This document shows, piece by piece, positions 43,088-52,399 of a DNA stretch of 64,000 bases. The notes below the pieces were generated by a model. It was not told where the DNA came from. It did not search any database and worked only from the letters and a program-made list of their open reading frames with translations. The DNA is taken from positions 5,879,501 through 5,943,500 of the forward strand of contig NZ_CP126107.1 in assembly GCF_030123365.1 (NCBI RefSeq), read 5' to 3'. Each line of letters opens with the position of its first letter. Within the stretch, counting starts at the first letter, position 1. The position numbers and the translations under genes are program-made. The DNA is from Neobacillus sp. SuZ13 (lineage in GTDB: Bacteria; Bacillota; Bacilli; Bacillales; Cytobacillaceae).

Positions 43088-44290
43088 ATGAATGTGGCAC
43101 TCATGTTGGGCGTATTCCTATTTTTCATCATTATATGGCTCGTTTTGGATTTTCAGTTAGGTCGAAAGAAGCATCTTTCCATTGTCAGTAGAAGAGAAAC
43201 AGCCATTATTCATGGTGACATTGATATTTTTACGCACGGAAAAAAGTTGTTTGCGGACTATTTTCATGAACTGCGGAATGCAGAAAAGCATATTCATGTG
43301 CTCTTTTATATTGTCAAAAACGATGCAATCAGTCAGGAATTTATCTCTATTTTAAAAGAAAAAGCCCGTGCTGGGGTGGAAGTTCGGCTGCTCATCGACC
43401 GGCTCGGCAGCTGGAAGGTAAAAAAAACAGTGATTCAGTCGCTCCGGGAGGCGGGTGTTCGCTTTGCTTTTAGCAATCATATTAAGCTTCCCTTTCTGTT
43501 TTATTCTTCTCAGGTAAGGAATCACCGCAAGATTACGATTATAGACGGGAAAATTGGCTATCTTGGCGGATTTAATATCGGCAAGGAATATATCGATGAA
43601 GAGCCTTCCTTGGGGATTTGGCGGGATTACCATTTGAAAATAACCGGTAGGAGCGTTAATTTTTTGCAAACGGAGTTTTTGATCGATTGGCATGAATACG
43701 CCGGCGAGGATATCATGGATCATCCGGCCTATTTCCCAGTCATGACTGATGGTCAGGTCCGGCACCGATTTGTTCCGACAGAGGCTCAGCAGCTAGAACA
43801 GAATTATCTTACGCTCATTCACCAAGCCGACAACTCCATCATTATTGGTTCGCCCTATTTTATCCCCTGTCAAAAAATCTTAGCTGCGTTACTAGCTGCC
43901 TTAAAACGGGGGGTTCATCTCTCAGTAATTGTTCCCTATACCGCTGACCATGCGCTTGTCCAAGAGGGCTCGTTTCCCTATTTGCGTAAACTGATTCGAG
44001 CAGGTGCGGATGTTTTTCAATATAAAAAAGGTTTTTACCATGCGAAGACACTCGTGATTGATGACAAAATCTGCGATATCGGCACGGCTAATTTTGATAA
44101 CAGAAGTATGTATCTAAACAAGGAAATCAATTGTTATATTTATGATCCGGCCTTTATTCAACGCTTGATGGAGATTTTAAAAAAGGATATTGAGGACTCT
44201 GTGCCGCTGACATTAGCTATCCTTAACAAACCGAACCCAATTCGCTCGATGAAAGAAGGCATCGCAGCTGCAATCTCTTACTTTTTATAA
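43088..44290 (+). CDS. ywjE: Cardiolipin synthase-type phospholipase D protein (YwjE)
   Basis: Makes cardiolipin from phosphatidylglycerol at the membrane. From the ATG at 43088 (GGAGG 12 nt upstream; an earlier TTG overlaps that site) there are 400 residues. One N-terminal membrane helix (about 3-22) is followed by two HKD motifs: NHRKITIIDGKIGYLGGFN and YHAKTLVIDDKICDIGTANF. Standard bacterial Cls usually has two helices; one here matches the YwjE type. Divergent from fadF and followed by uvsE, as in B. subtilis. Confidence 0.87.
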   Translation: MNVALMLGVFLFFIIIWLVLDFQLGRKKHLSIVSRRETAIIHGDIDIFTHGKKLFADYFHELRNAEKHIHVLFYIVKNDAISQEFISILKEKARAGVEVRLLIDRLGSWKVKKTVIQSLREAGVRFAFSNHIKLPFLFYSSQVRNHRKITIIDGKIGYLGGFNIGKEYIDEEPSLGIWRDYHLKITGRSVNFLQTEFLIDWHEYAGEDIMDHPAYFPVMTDGQVRHRFVPTEAQQLEQNYLTLIHQADNSIIIGSPYFIPCQKILAALLAALKRGVHLSVIVPYTADHALVQEGSFPYLRKLIRAGADVFQYKKGFYHAKTLVIDDKICDIGTANFDNRSMYLNKEINCYIYDPAFIQRLMEILKKDIEDSVPLTLAILNKPNPIRSMKEGIAAAISYFL

Positions 44291-44309
44291 ACCATTATTG
44301 TCCACGGAT

Positions 44310-44322
44310 GGTGTCAGGCACC
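44310..44322. repeat. 13-mer after ywjE
   Basis: Exact GGTGTCAGGCACC, 19 nt after the ywjE stop; with flanks ATGG/CCAT it extends the palindrome. Confidence 0.75.
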
Positions 44323-44364
44323 ATAATTAAGAACAATTAAAAAAGCACCCAAGGAGTTATTGTT

Positions 44365-45324
44365 ATGAAGATTCGGTTTGGTTATGTTTCACATGCGATT
44401 AGTTTGTGGGATGCTTCGCCGGCGAAGACGCTGACGTTTACTCGGTATCAGCAGCTAAGCCCTGAAGAGCGTGTGGAAAAGCTGCTTGAGGTGACGAAGC
44501 AGAATTTGAATCATACCCTGCGTATGCTCTACTACAATCTTGCTCACGAACTTGAACTCTATAGAATGTCTAGTTCGATTGTCCCACTCGCGACCCATCC
44601 GGAGGTGAACTGGGACTTTGTGACTCCTTTTCGCACGGAGTGGCTAGAGATTGGCAAGCTGGTGAAAAAAAAGAAATTAAGGGTCAGCTTCCACCCGAAT
44701 CAATTCACCTTGTTCACCTCACCGCAAACAAAAATTACAAAAAACGCCGTGGTCGATATGCGTTACCATTATCGTATGTTTGAAGCGATGGGGCTTGAGC
44801 AAGAAGGGCTGATTAATATCCATATCGGTGGCGCCTATGGTGATAAACAAAAAACTCTACCGCGATTTCATCAAAATTTAACGACACTGCCCTCGCCCAT
44901 TAAACAGGTAATGACATTGGAAAATGACGATAAAACGTACAACGCTGAAGAAACGCTATCAGCCTGTGAAAAGGAATCAATCCCGTTTTTGTTTGACTAT
45001 CATCACCATATGGCCAACTTGTCCGAGGCAGCGCTCGAGGAACTGCTGCCGCGGATTTTCCGAACTTGGGAGCATAGGCCGCATCTCATTCCGAAAGTTC
45101 ATATTTCCTCTCCTAAAAACGAGAAAGAATTCCGTTCCCATGCTGATTTTGTAGATCCGGAATTTATCATGCCGTTTTTGAAAATGGTGCGCGAAATCGG
45201 GATTGATATTGATTTCATGATTGAGGCCAAAGCAAAGGATCAAGCTGCATTGAAATTAATTGAAGATCTGAGCAAGCTTAGGGGTTATAAGCGGATTAGC
45301 GGCGGTGCGGTGGAGATTAAATAA
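44365..45324 (+). CDS. uvsE: UV DNA damage endonuclease
   Basis: Nicks DNA 5' to UV photoproducts, a repair route alternative to excision by UvrABC and useful to spores. The 319 residues form the TIM-barrel of the UVDE family, with metal ligands in RVSFHPNQFTLF, NIHIGGAYGDK, LENDDKTYNAEE and FDYHHHM. Begins MKIRFGYVSHAISLWDASPA after AAGGAG. Equals B. subtilis YwjD. Confidence 0.93.
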   Translation: MKIRFGYVSHAISLWDASPAKTLTFTRYQQLSPEERVEKLLEVTKQNLNHTLRMLYYNLAHELELYRMSSSIVPLATHPEVNWDFVTPFRTEWLEIGKLVKKKKLRVSFHPNQFTLFTSPQTKITKNAVVDMRYHYRMFEAMGLEQEGLINIHIGGAYGDKQKTLPRFHQNLTTLPSPIKQVMTLENDDKTYNAEETLSACEKESIPFLFDYHHHMANLSEAALEELLPRIFRTWEHRPHLIPKVHISSPKNEKEFRSHADFVDPEFIMPFLKMVREIGIDIDFMIEAKAKDQAALKLIEDLSKLRGYKRISGGAVEIK

Positions 45325-45334
45325 ATAAGCCGTG

Positions 45335-45370
45335 TAAAAAAAGAGTCTTCGAACCCGCTCGAAGACTCTT
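45335..45370. terminator. Terminator between uvsE and sspH
   Basis: Perfect 12-bp stem AAGAGTCTTCGA/TCGAAGACTCTT. The A-run at 45336-45342 gives the U-tail for sspH on the minus strand; it may also slow uvsE transcripts. Confidence 0.85.
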
Positions 45371-45372
45371 CA

Positions 45373-45552
45373 CTATTCCTCAATTAAATTTAAGACCGGA
45401 ACATCACGCTCATTATCCGGGTCATTCCGTGAATAAATTCTCGCTACTTTTGTTGCCTCATCCACATGTTGAATAATGACTGGCGTCCCCTCATAGGTAA
45501 CATGAATCATTTCGGCAGATTCAACAATTTCCTTGGCTCGTCCCACATTCAT
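45373..45552 (-). CDS. sspH: Small acid-soluble spore protein, H type
   Basis: Minor spore core protein of 59 residues, made in the forespore. MNVGRAKEIVESAEMIHVTY and IIQHVDEATKVARIY match the SspH family closely. I use the ATG at 45552; one three codons upstream is only 3 nt from the AGGAG site. Its own sigma-G-like promoter is at 45587-45616. It sits between uvsE and argS. Confidence 0.9.
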   Translation of the reverse strand: MNVGRAKEIVESAEMIHVTYEGTPVIIQHVDEATKVARIYSRNDPDNERDVPVLNLIEE

Positions 45553-45586
45553 TGGTTTCATCCACTCCTAGCTTTAATGTCCCTAC

Positions 45587-45616
45587 TAGTATTTGCCATA
45601 AATTAGTTACTATTCA
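45587..45616 (-). promoter_or_regulatory. Sigma-G-type promoter of sspH
   Basis: TGAATA (45616-45611), 17-nt spacer, AATACTA (45593-45587) on the minus strand, against the sigma-G consensus TGMATA and CATACTA. Confidence 0.65.
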
Positions 45617-45683
45617 TAAATATATGGACAAGTTTACCTAAATAGAGCACTTAGGAGAGGGAATAAATCTGTGCAAAATTTTG

Positions 45684-45797
45684 TTACTGTCCAGATTGGG
45701 TGATTTACTATCGACTTTACCAAGTTTACTGTCCATCTCGATGATTTACTGTCCACTTTGATGAATTTACTGTCGACTTTGGGAAATTTACTGTCCA
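45684..45797. repeat. 21-nt-pitch array C, core TTTACTGTCCAC
   Basis: TTACTGTC or a one-base variant begins at 45684, 45705, 45726, 45746, 45767 and 45788: steps 21, 21, 20, 21, 21. On the minus strand the core reads GTGGACAGTAAAT. It lies about 45 nt beyond the argS terminator and upstream of the sspH promoter, filling most of the 331-base gap 45553-45883. Confidence 0.85.
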
Positions 45798-45843
45798 CTC
45801 CAAATCATTCTAAACCTTCACACAAAGTAACATCACCACCAAT

Positions 45844-45874
45844 AAAAAAAACCCCCTTACCGAAGTAAGAGAGC
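45844..45874 (-). terminator. Terminator of argS
   Basis: CTTAC/GTAAG stem with a CGAA tetraloop and seven A on the left giving the U-tail, 10 nt after the stop. Confidence 0.8.
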
Positions 45875-45883
45875 CATAAGCCA

Positions 45884-47554
45884 TTACATTTTTTCCGGAG
45901 CTGAAACCCCAATCAACGCCAGCGCATTGCGGAGCGTAATTTGTACGGACCGCACCAACCCGAGGCGGGCCTTAGTGCGCTCGACATGATCAAGATCAAG
46001 CACCTTTTCTGCATTATAAAAACTGTGGAACGTCGACGCCAATTCTACGATATAGTTCGTAATCCGGTGTGGGACGCGCTTTATTGCGGCCTCTCCTACA
46101 GCTGCCGGGAACTCCCCAATCTTCTTCAATAAATCCATTTCCTTCTCTGACGTTACCAATGAAAAATCAGCATCTGCCGTCACTTGAACACCCTGCTCCT
46201 CCCCAGAACGCAAGATACTAGAAATCCGCGCATGGGCATAGTGGGCATAATAAACGGGATTCTCATTCGACTCCGACACCGCTAAATCCAAGTCAAAATC
46301 CATATGCGTATCGGAACTGCGCATCGCAAAGAAATAACGCGTCGCATCGAGGCCGACCTCATCGACCAAATCGCGCATCGTCACCGCTTTACCGGTCCGC
46401 TTACTCATCTTCATCTTCTCACCATTTTTATAAAGGTGAACAAGCTGAATGATTTCCACCTCTAGAGTTTCACGGTCATAACCTAACGCCTGAAGCGCGG
46501 CCTTCATCCGGGGAATATAGCCGTGGTGGTCCGCACCCCAAATGTTAATCAACTTTTCAAAACCGCGGTCCAACTTGTCCTTGTGATAGGCGATATCCGG
46601 TGTTAAATACGTATATGAACCATCTTGCTTAATCAACACCCGGTCCTTGTCATCGCCGAATTCTGTCGAGCGGAGCCACGTCGCACCGTCTTCCTCATAC
46701 ACATAACCACTCGCACGCAGCGCCGCCAAAGCCTCATCAATTTTTCCATTCTTATAAAGTGAAGTCTCGGAATACCAAACATCAAATCCAACACGGAAAT
46801 CCTCTAGATCCTGCTTTAACTTTGCCATTTCATATTTCAGACCGTACTCACGGAAAAACTCTTGGCGCTCGTCTTCGGACACATGCACATACTTGTCCCC
46901 AAACTCCTCTGCCATGGTTTTCCCAATGCCAATAATGTCCGCACCATGGTAACCGCCCTCCGGCATCTCTTTTTCCAAACCTAGAGCCTGGAAATAACGC
47001 GCCTCCACCGACAATGCAAGATTATTAATCTGATTTCCCGCATCATTAATATAATACTCACGCGAAACATCAAAGCCCGCCTTCGCTAAAATATTACAAA
47101 GCGAGTCACCCACCGCCGCACCGCGGGCATGTCCAAGATGCAAGTCACCCGTTGGATTCGCCGATACAAACTCGACCTGAATCTTCTGGCCGCCGCCAAC
47201 TGTGGTCTCCCCGTACTTCTCCTCAGCATTCAGCACCGTCGGAATCAGCTCGGTTAAATAACTATTATTCATATAAAAATTAATAAATCCAGGGCCCGCG
47301 ATCTCAATTTTTTCAATCGAAGCCTTTGAGCGGTCGATATTTGCAACCAACGCCTCCGCAATCACACGCGGCGCCTTCTTCGCAACACGAGCCAGCTGCA
47401 TCGCCATATTTGTCGCATAATCGCCGTGCGCCTTCTCCTTTGGTGTTTCCAGAACCACATCTGGAATCTGATCCTCCGTCGCCAGTACCGCCTTCAACAC
47501 TGCCGCCCGAATCTCTTCTTTTAACTTACTTTGCACTTGTTCAACTATGTTCAT
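45884..47554 (-). CDS. argS: Arginyl-tRNA synthetase
   Basis: Charges tRNA-Arg. The ATG at 47554-47552 (MNIVEQVQSKLKEEIRAAVL) overlaps the end of ywiB by 14 nt; 556 residues. The HIGH-like motif is DLHLGHARGAAVGDSL, the KMSK motif MKMSKRTGKAVTM and the anticodon-binding DALR domain starts near YYAHYAHARISSI. The longer open frame upstream lies inside ywiB. I saw no T-box before it. Confidence 0.95.
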   Translation of the reverse strand: MNIVEQVQSKLKEEIRAAVLKAVLATEDQIPDVVLETPKEKAHGDYATNMAMQLARVAKKAPRVIAEALVANIDRSKASIEKIEIAGPGFINFYMNNSYLTELIPTVLNAEEKYGETTVGGGQKIQVEFVSANPTGDLHLGHARGAAVGDSLCNILAKAGFDVSREYYINDAGNQINNLALSVEARYFQALGLEKEMPEGGYHGADIIGIGKTMAEEFGDKYVHVSEDERQEFFREYGLKYEMAKLKQDLEDFRVGFDVWYSETSLYKNGKIDEALAALRASGYVYEEDGATWLRSTEFGDDKDRVLIKQDGSYTYLTPDIAYHKDKLDRGFEKLINIWGADHHGYIPRMKAALQALGYDRETLEVEIIQLVHLYKNGEKMKMSKRTGKAVTMRDLVDEVGLDATRYFFAMRSSDTHMDFDLDLAVSESNENPVYYAHYAHARISSILRSGEEQGVQVTADADFSLVTSEKEMDLLKKIGEFPAAVGEAAIKRVPHRITNYIVELASTFHSFYNAEKVLDLDHVERTKARLGLVRSVQITLRNALALIGVSAPEKM

Positions 47555-47960
47555 TGTTATCCTCCTGAAAGGTAATTTCCAAATGGTATGTACCAGCAGG
47601 TGAGCCCTGCATTGAAAAATCATAAAGAATGTCAATCAAACCAGCAGTATGCTCGATCCGTTTTGCCAGCGTGATCGTCTCAAAGGACCCAAACGGCATT
47701 TCATAACTGCCGCGGAGCTTCTTATGCAAACGAAACGGCAAGCGCATCTTTACTGCACCACCGCGCAAAATCAGCGCCTCATCACCAGCCACCTTGACAA
47801 TCGTCCGAACGGTGCCCTCATCCTGCACCTCTTCATACTTAAGAAACGAAGCACCATCTTTTTCAAGATAGCGGCCAAACACTGCAAGCTCGTAAACTTC
47901 CTTGCCGCCTTGCTGATGAATCGTTGTTTTCACATTAATTTTCATCGGAATTTCAGTCAT
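47541..47960 (-). CDS. ywiB: DUF1934 beta-barrel protein YwiB
   Basis: About 139 residues of a lipocalin-like beta-barrel family with unknown function. I start at the ATG 47960-47958 (MTEIPMKINVKTTIHQQ), close to the 142 residues of B. subtilis YwiB; the ribosome site is weak. A 58-codon upstream extension in the open frame reads through a 13-mer repeat and is probably not translated. It overlaps argS and is surely co-transcribed with it. Confidence 0.82.
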   Translation of the reverse strand: MTEIPMKINVKTTIHQQGGKEVYELAVFGRYLEKDGASFLKYEEVQDEGTVRTIVKVAGDEALILRGGAVKMRLPFRLHKKLRGSYEMPFGSFETITLAKRIEHTAGLIDILYDFSMQGSPAGTYHLEITFQEDNNEHS

Positions 47961-48108
47961 AGACAAACCTAATGGCACTTCCCTTTTTTCTTTTTTAAAA
48001 AAGAACCTAGTTTCATTCTTTGGAATGGTTCTAGTCCTAGTAATTGACGTATCTGCTTTAATGCATACTTTTTCTATTATAAACATTGCTGGTGAACAAA
48101 TCAAAAAA

Positions 48109-48134
48109 TGCCTGACCTCAAAAGTGTCAGGCAC
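48109..48134. repeat. 13-mer-derived hairpin upstream of ywiB
   Basis: TGCCTGAC and GTCAGGCA arms, 10 nt apart, a trimmed version of the paired 13-mer. The 312-base gap 47961-48272 otherwise holds the GAAAAGCGGA element that follows it and AT-rich sequence. Confidence 0.7.
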
Positions 48135-48145
48135 AAAAAGTATAA

Positions 48146-48270
48146 GATTGGCCAGCTCCAGCGCCTAGGGGCTCGCAGGTCTACAGCCAATCCGTCCTGA
48201 AGGTTAAAGAGCAACCTTCAAGCCGGCTCGCCTAGACTCACGCCCCTGTTCAAGGCGCTTCCGCTTTTCT
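48146..48270 (-). repeat. GAAAAGCGGA 3' element, long copy, after speB
   Basis: Read on the minus strand it begins 2 nt after the speB stop with AGAAAAGCGGAAGCGCC. Nested stems follow: GCGCC/GGCGC, GGGGC/GCCCC, GTCTA/TAGAC and TGAAGGTT/AACCTTCA. The far end is decayed compared with GCTAGACAG. It aligns along its length with the copy at 54001-54122. Confidence 0.85.
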
Positions 48271-48272
48271 AT

Positions 48273-49145
48273 CTATTTCACCCAGCCAAGCAGCATTTCA
48301 CGAATTAACTTACTCGCCGTATTGGCGGTTTGTTCTGATGGATCATAAATCGGTGCCACCTCGACAAGGTCACCACCGACTACATTCACTTCGGAACGGG
48401 CAATCGCATGAATTGAAGCTAACAGTTCTTTCGACGTAATACCGCCGCAATCCACTGTACCTGTGCCAGGTGCATGCGCTGGATCAAGGACATCGATATC
48501 GATTGTCACATAGACCGGACGGCCGGCAAGTGTCGGCAGGATTTCTTTTAACGGCTCGAGCACTTCAAATTTGGAAATATGCATTCCGTTTTGCTTCGCC
48601 CACTCGAACTCTTCCTTCATCCCAGAACGAATCCCGAATGAATAAACATTGCTAGGCCCAATGTGTTCCGCTATCTTGCGGATTGGAGTCGAGTGCGATA
48701 ACGGTTCGCCTTCATAGTGCTCACGCAAATCTGTGTGGGCATCAAAATGGATAATTGCTAAATCCGGGTACTTTTTATACATAGCTTTCATTACCGGCCA
48801 CGAAACAAGATGCTCACCGCCCATGCCGAGCGGAAACTTGCCAGCAGCTAGGACTTGATCGATAAATTCTTCAATCATATCGATGCTCTTTTGCGGATTT
48901 CCGAACGGAAGCGGAATATCACCGGCATCATAGTATTTTACCTCTTCCAACTCGCGGTCAAGGTAGGCGCTGTACTCCTCTAAACCGATCGACACCTCGC
49001 GGATGCGGGCCGGACCAAACCGTGAACCTGGGCGGTAACTAACCGTCCAATCCATCGGCATCCCGTATAATACAACCTGACTCTCCTCAAAATTCGGATA
49101 ACTCTTAATAAACACATTCCCTGAATACGCCTCATCAAAACGCAT
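48273..49145 (-). CDS. speB: Agmatinase
   Basis: Manganese ureohydrolase splitting agmatine into putrescine and urea. The 290 residues hold all metal motifs: GMGGEHLVSWPV, FDAHTDLREHYEG and DIDVLDPAHAPGTGT. The residues are of the agmatinase rather than arginase type by orthology with B. subtilis SpeB (YwhG). It lies 36 nt downstream of speE and forms a polyamine operon with it. A 3' repeat element follows its stop. Confidence 0.94.
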   Translation of the reverse strand: MRFDEAYSGNVFIKSYPNFEESQVVLYGMPMDWTVSYRPGSRFGPARIREVSIGLEEYSAYLDRELEEVKYYDAGDIPLPFGNPQKSIDMIEEFIDQVLAAGKFPLGMGGEHLVSWPVMKAMYKKYPDLAIIHFDAHTDLREHYEGEPLSHSTPIRKIAEHIGPSNVYSFGIRSGMKEEFEWAKQNGMHISKFEVLEPLKEILPTLAGRPVYVTIDIDVLDPAHAPGTGTVDCGGITSKELLASIHAIARSEVNVVGGDLVEVAPIYDPSEQTANTASKLIREMLLGWVK

Positions 49146-49181
49146 CTATGTATCCCTCACTTTTCTAAAAACCTAATTAAC

Positions 49182-50009
49182 TTACTTCACCAAATCCCCA
49201 ACAAACTTCGGCAGCACGAATGCCGCTTTGTGCAGTTCTTTGGTATAGTACTTTGTTTCAATCTCATGGAAGCGGTCTTCACTTACTTCTAATGGATCAT
49301 ATTTCTTTGAACCGATCGTGAATGCCCATAAGCCGCTTGGATACGTTGGGATATTCGCGACATACAAACGCGTAATCGGGAAGATTTCGCGAACATCGCG
49401 TTGGACGTTACGAATCAAATCCGCTTTGAACCACGGGTTATCCGACTGCGCCACAAAGATGCCGTCTTCTTTCAACGCCTTAGAAATCCCAGCATAGAAC
49501 CCTTTAGTAAATAAGTTTACAGCTGGACCGACTGGCTCGGTAGAATCAACCATAATTACATCATACTGATTATCGCTGTTCGCAATATGCATAAAACCGT
49601 CGTCCACTTGGACATCGACACGCGGGTCATCGAGCATGCCAGCAATCTCCGGCAAAAATTTCTTTGAGTACTCAATCACTTTGCCGTCAATATCAACAAG
49701 CGTCGCTTTTTTCACGCTTGGGTGCTTTAACACTTCACGAATGACACCGCCATCGCCGCCGCCGACCACTAGGACATTCTCAGGATTCGGGTGCGTAAAT
49801 AACGGAACATGCGCCACCATTTCATGGTATACAAACTCATCGCGGACCGATGTCATCACCATGTCATCTAAAAGAAGCATGTTACCCCACTCTTCAGTTT
49901 CAATCATATCTAGTTTCTGAAACTCAGTTTGTTCTGTATGTAAGGTTTTATTTACTCTCATCGTGATTCCAAAATGTTCGGTTTGTTTTTCTGTAAACCA
50001 AATTGACAT
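49182..50009 (-). CDS. speE: Spermidine synthase
   Basis: Transfers aminopropyl from decarboxylated SAM to putrescine made by speB. The 275 residues show the nucleotide loop VLVVGGGDGGVIREVL, the catalytic Asp in VDSTEPVGPA and the N-terminal beta cap ending YHEMVAHVPLFTH. A strong AGGAAGCGG precedes the ATG. Divergent from pbpG. Confidence 0.95.
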   Translation of the reverse strand: MSIWFTEKQTEHFGITMRVNKTLHTEQTEFQKLDMIETEEWGNMLLLDDMVMTSVRDEFVYHEMVAHVPLFTHPNPENVLVVGGGDGGVIREVLKHPSVKKATLVDIDGKVIEYSKKFLPEIAGMLDDPRVDVQVDDGFMHIANSDNQYDVIMVDSTEPVGPAVNLFTKGFYAGISKALKEDGIFVAQSDNPWFKADLIRNVQRDVREIFPITRLYVANIPTYPSGLWAFTIGSKKYDPLEVSEDRFHEIETKYYTKELHKAAFVLPKFVGDLVK

Positions 50010-50208
50010 GCTTACCGCTTCCTTTCAACTGATCTCAGTTTTATACATACCAAGTTATTATTCAATTTTATAGTACCCAAACCATTGAATTACAAACACA
50101 AGAAAAAGTCTAGCAAAATTTAAATAAATACACCAATAAATGTTTAAAAAAACTCTATTTTTTCAATACTATTACTATCTATTTTTTTAAAAAGAGGTGG
50201 TGAACATC

Positions 50209-52275
50209 GTGGAAATCATGACTGATCAAGGGTTTCGGAAAACAATTAAATATTTACGGGCAGTTATTATCATCAGTTTGATAGGCATGGTTTGTATGCT
50301 TATTCTCTTCCTCGGGATTCTTGCTTATGCAAAAATTTTAGGGCCACCACCGCTCGCCGTTCCGCAATCGACGCTATTCTTCGCTGACGACGGAAAGCTG
50401 ATTGGCGAGAGCAATAGCGGACAAAAACGTTATTGGACCAATTTAAAGGATGTTTCGCCCGATCTGGTTCATGCGACCATCTCCATTGAAGATAAAAATT
50501 TTTACGAGCATCATGGCTTTGACTTCAAACGGATTGCTGGTGCAGTGTTAGCCGATGTGCAAGCTTTCTCAAAAGTACAGGGCGCAAGCACCATCACCCA
50601 GCAGTACGCTCGAAATCTATTTCTTGAACACGACAAAACTTGGACGCGGAAGCTGCACGAGGCTTTTTATACCATCCGCATTGAGATGAATTATTCAAAA
50701 AAAGAAATTCTTGAAGGCTATTTAAATACGATTTATTATGGCAACGGTGCCTATGGGGTAGAGGCAGCCAGCCAATATTATTTTGGAAAAAAAGCAAACG
50801 ACTTAACGCTTGCTGAAGCAAGTATGCTGGCCGGAATTCCAAAGGGCCCGGGTATCTACTCTCCATTGGCCTCGATGGAACATGCGAAAAGCCGCCAAGC
50901 GATTATTTTAAAAAGTATGGTGACCAATCATTACATCAATAAAAAGGAAGCAACCGATGCGGCTATGCAGCCTGTGACGATCGTGGGCACGCACAATACG
51001 CAAAAAGTGAAGGTCGCCCCTTATTTTCAGGATGCGGTCAAAAATGCCTTGAAAAATCAATTGCATTTAGATGACCGCACGATTGCCCTCGGAGGTTTAA
51101 AAGTTTATACGACTCTTAACCGCAAGCAGCAGGAAGCAGCAGAAAGCCAAATTCATAAATATGTAGCGAATCTATCAGAAATTCAAGTCGGTCTTGTTGC
51201 GATGGACCCAAAAAATGGCTATGTCAAAGCGATGGTCGGCGGCCGGGACTATGAAAAAAGTTCATTTAACCGTGCTGTCCAAGCCATCAGGCAGCCTGGT
51301 TCAACGATTAAACCGCTTCTATATTACGCGGCCCTTGAACAAGGCTTTACGCCATCTTCGACGATGCGCAGTGAGTTTACGACCTTCCATTTTGATGATG
51401 GCCAGCCTGACTATACGCCACATAACTTTAACAATAAGTATGCCAACGGGGAAATTACCCTCGCCCAGGCGCTGGCTGTCTCCGATAATATTTTTGCTGT
51501 CAAAACGCATTTATTTTTAGGAGAAGAGACCTTAATCGACACGGCGAAAAAATTCGGCCTTTCTTCAAAAATGGCGCATGTACCATCCCTGGCATTGGGG
51601 ACATCTGGTGTCCGGGTCATTGAAATGGCGAATGCCTATAGTTTGTTTGCTAATGGTGGGAAAAAGGTTAATCCAACCTTGATTACGAGAGTGGAAGACT
51701 ACAATGGCAACGTGATTTATGAAAAAGAAGAGGAAACAGAAAAGGTGTTAGACCCAGCTAAGGCATATGTGATGACGCAAATGCTGACGGGAATTTTCGA
51801 TCCAAAGCTGAACGGATATGCGAAGGTCACAGGCAGCACGGTCATCAACGATATTACCCGGCCTTATGCAGGAAAATCGGGGTCAACTGAAACCGACAGC
51901 TGGATGATTGGCTACTCTCCGCAGCTCGTGACGGCCGTCTGGGCTGGCTATGATATGGGAAAACCGATTGAGCTGGTTGCTGAAAAGACGTATGCGAAAA
52001 ATATTTGGGCCAATTTTATGGAAGAGGCTTTAAAAGGCAAGCCCGTCAAGGCGTTTAAGGCACCGAAGGAAGGTGTCATTGGGGTGTATGTCAACCCCGA
52101 GAATGGCAAATTGGCGACCAAGGATTGCCCGGTGCGCCGCTTCACCTATTACGTCAGCGGCACCGAACCAACGGAATATTGCACCGAACATCTAGACCGT
52201 CATGAGGCCTTACCAGAGAAACATAAGAGCACGAAAAAAGTCCCTTGGTACAAGAAAATCATGCCGTGGACTTAG
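50209..52275 (+). CDS. pbpG: Class A penicillin-binding protein (PBP2D type)
   Basis: Bifunctional peptidoglycan glycosyltransferase/transpeptidase; in B. subtilis PbpG acts with PbpF in the forespore. I take the GTG at 50209, 9 nt after AGAGGTG (688 residues). Membrane helix near 20-45; glycosyltransferase motifs EDKNFYEHHGFDF and QGASTITQQYARNL; transpeptidase SxxK in RQPGSTIKPL, SxN in SDNIFAVK, and KSG in AGKSGSTETDSW. A short Lys-rich cytoplasmic-like tail ends the protein. Position next to speE matches ywhE. Confidence 0.92.
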   Translation: MEIMTDQGFRKTIKYLRAVIIISLIGMVCMLILFLGILAYAKILGPPPLAVPQSTLFFADDGKLIGESNSGQKRYWTNLKDVSPDLVHATISIEDKNFYEHHGFDFKRIAGAVLADVQAFSKVQGASTITQQYARNLFLEHDKTWTRKLHEAFYTIRIEMNYSKKEILEGYLNTIYYGNGAYGVEAASQYYFGKKANDLTLAEASMLAGIPKGPGIYSPLASMEHAKSRQAIILKSMVTNHYINKKEATDAAMQPVTIVGTHNTQKVKVAPYFQDAVKNALKNQLHLDDRTIALGGLKVYTTLNRKQQEAAESQIHKYVANLSEIQVGLVAMDPKNGYVKAMVGGRDYEKSSFNRAVQAIRQPGSTIKPLLYYAALEQGFTPSSTMRSEFTTFHFDDGQPDYTPHNFNNKYANGEITLAQALAVSDNIFAVKTHLFLGEETLIDTAKKFGLSSKMAHVPSLALGTSGVRVIEMANAYSLFANGGKKVNPTLITRVEDYNGNVIYEKEEETEKVLDPAKAYVMTQMLTGIFDPKLNGYAKVTGSTVINDITRPYAGKSGSTETDSWMIGYSPQLVTAVWAGYDMGKPIELVAEKTYAKNIWANFMEEALKGKPVKAFKAPKEGVIGVYVNPENGKLATKDCPVRRFTYYVSGTEPTEYCTEHLDRHEALPEKHKSTKKVPWYKKIMPWT

Positions 52276-52297
52276 CCGAATACTTTATTGAAATAGA

Positions 52298-52327
52298 AAG
52301 GCTCCGGAAAATTCCGGAGCCTTTCTT
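52298..52327 (+). terminator. Terminator of pbpG
   Basis: Perfect 12-bp stem AAGGCTCCGGAA/TTCCGGAGCCTT with a T-rich tail. Confidence 0.88.
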
Positions 52328-52399
52328 GTCCTAGTATTACATTGTTTTAACACTCAATATGATACTATAATTTTCAAAAAAATTACAAGCATAATTTTC

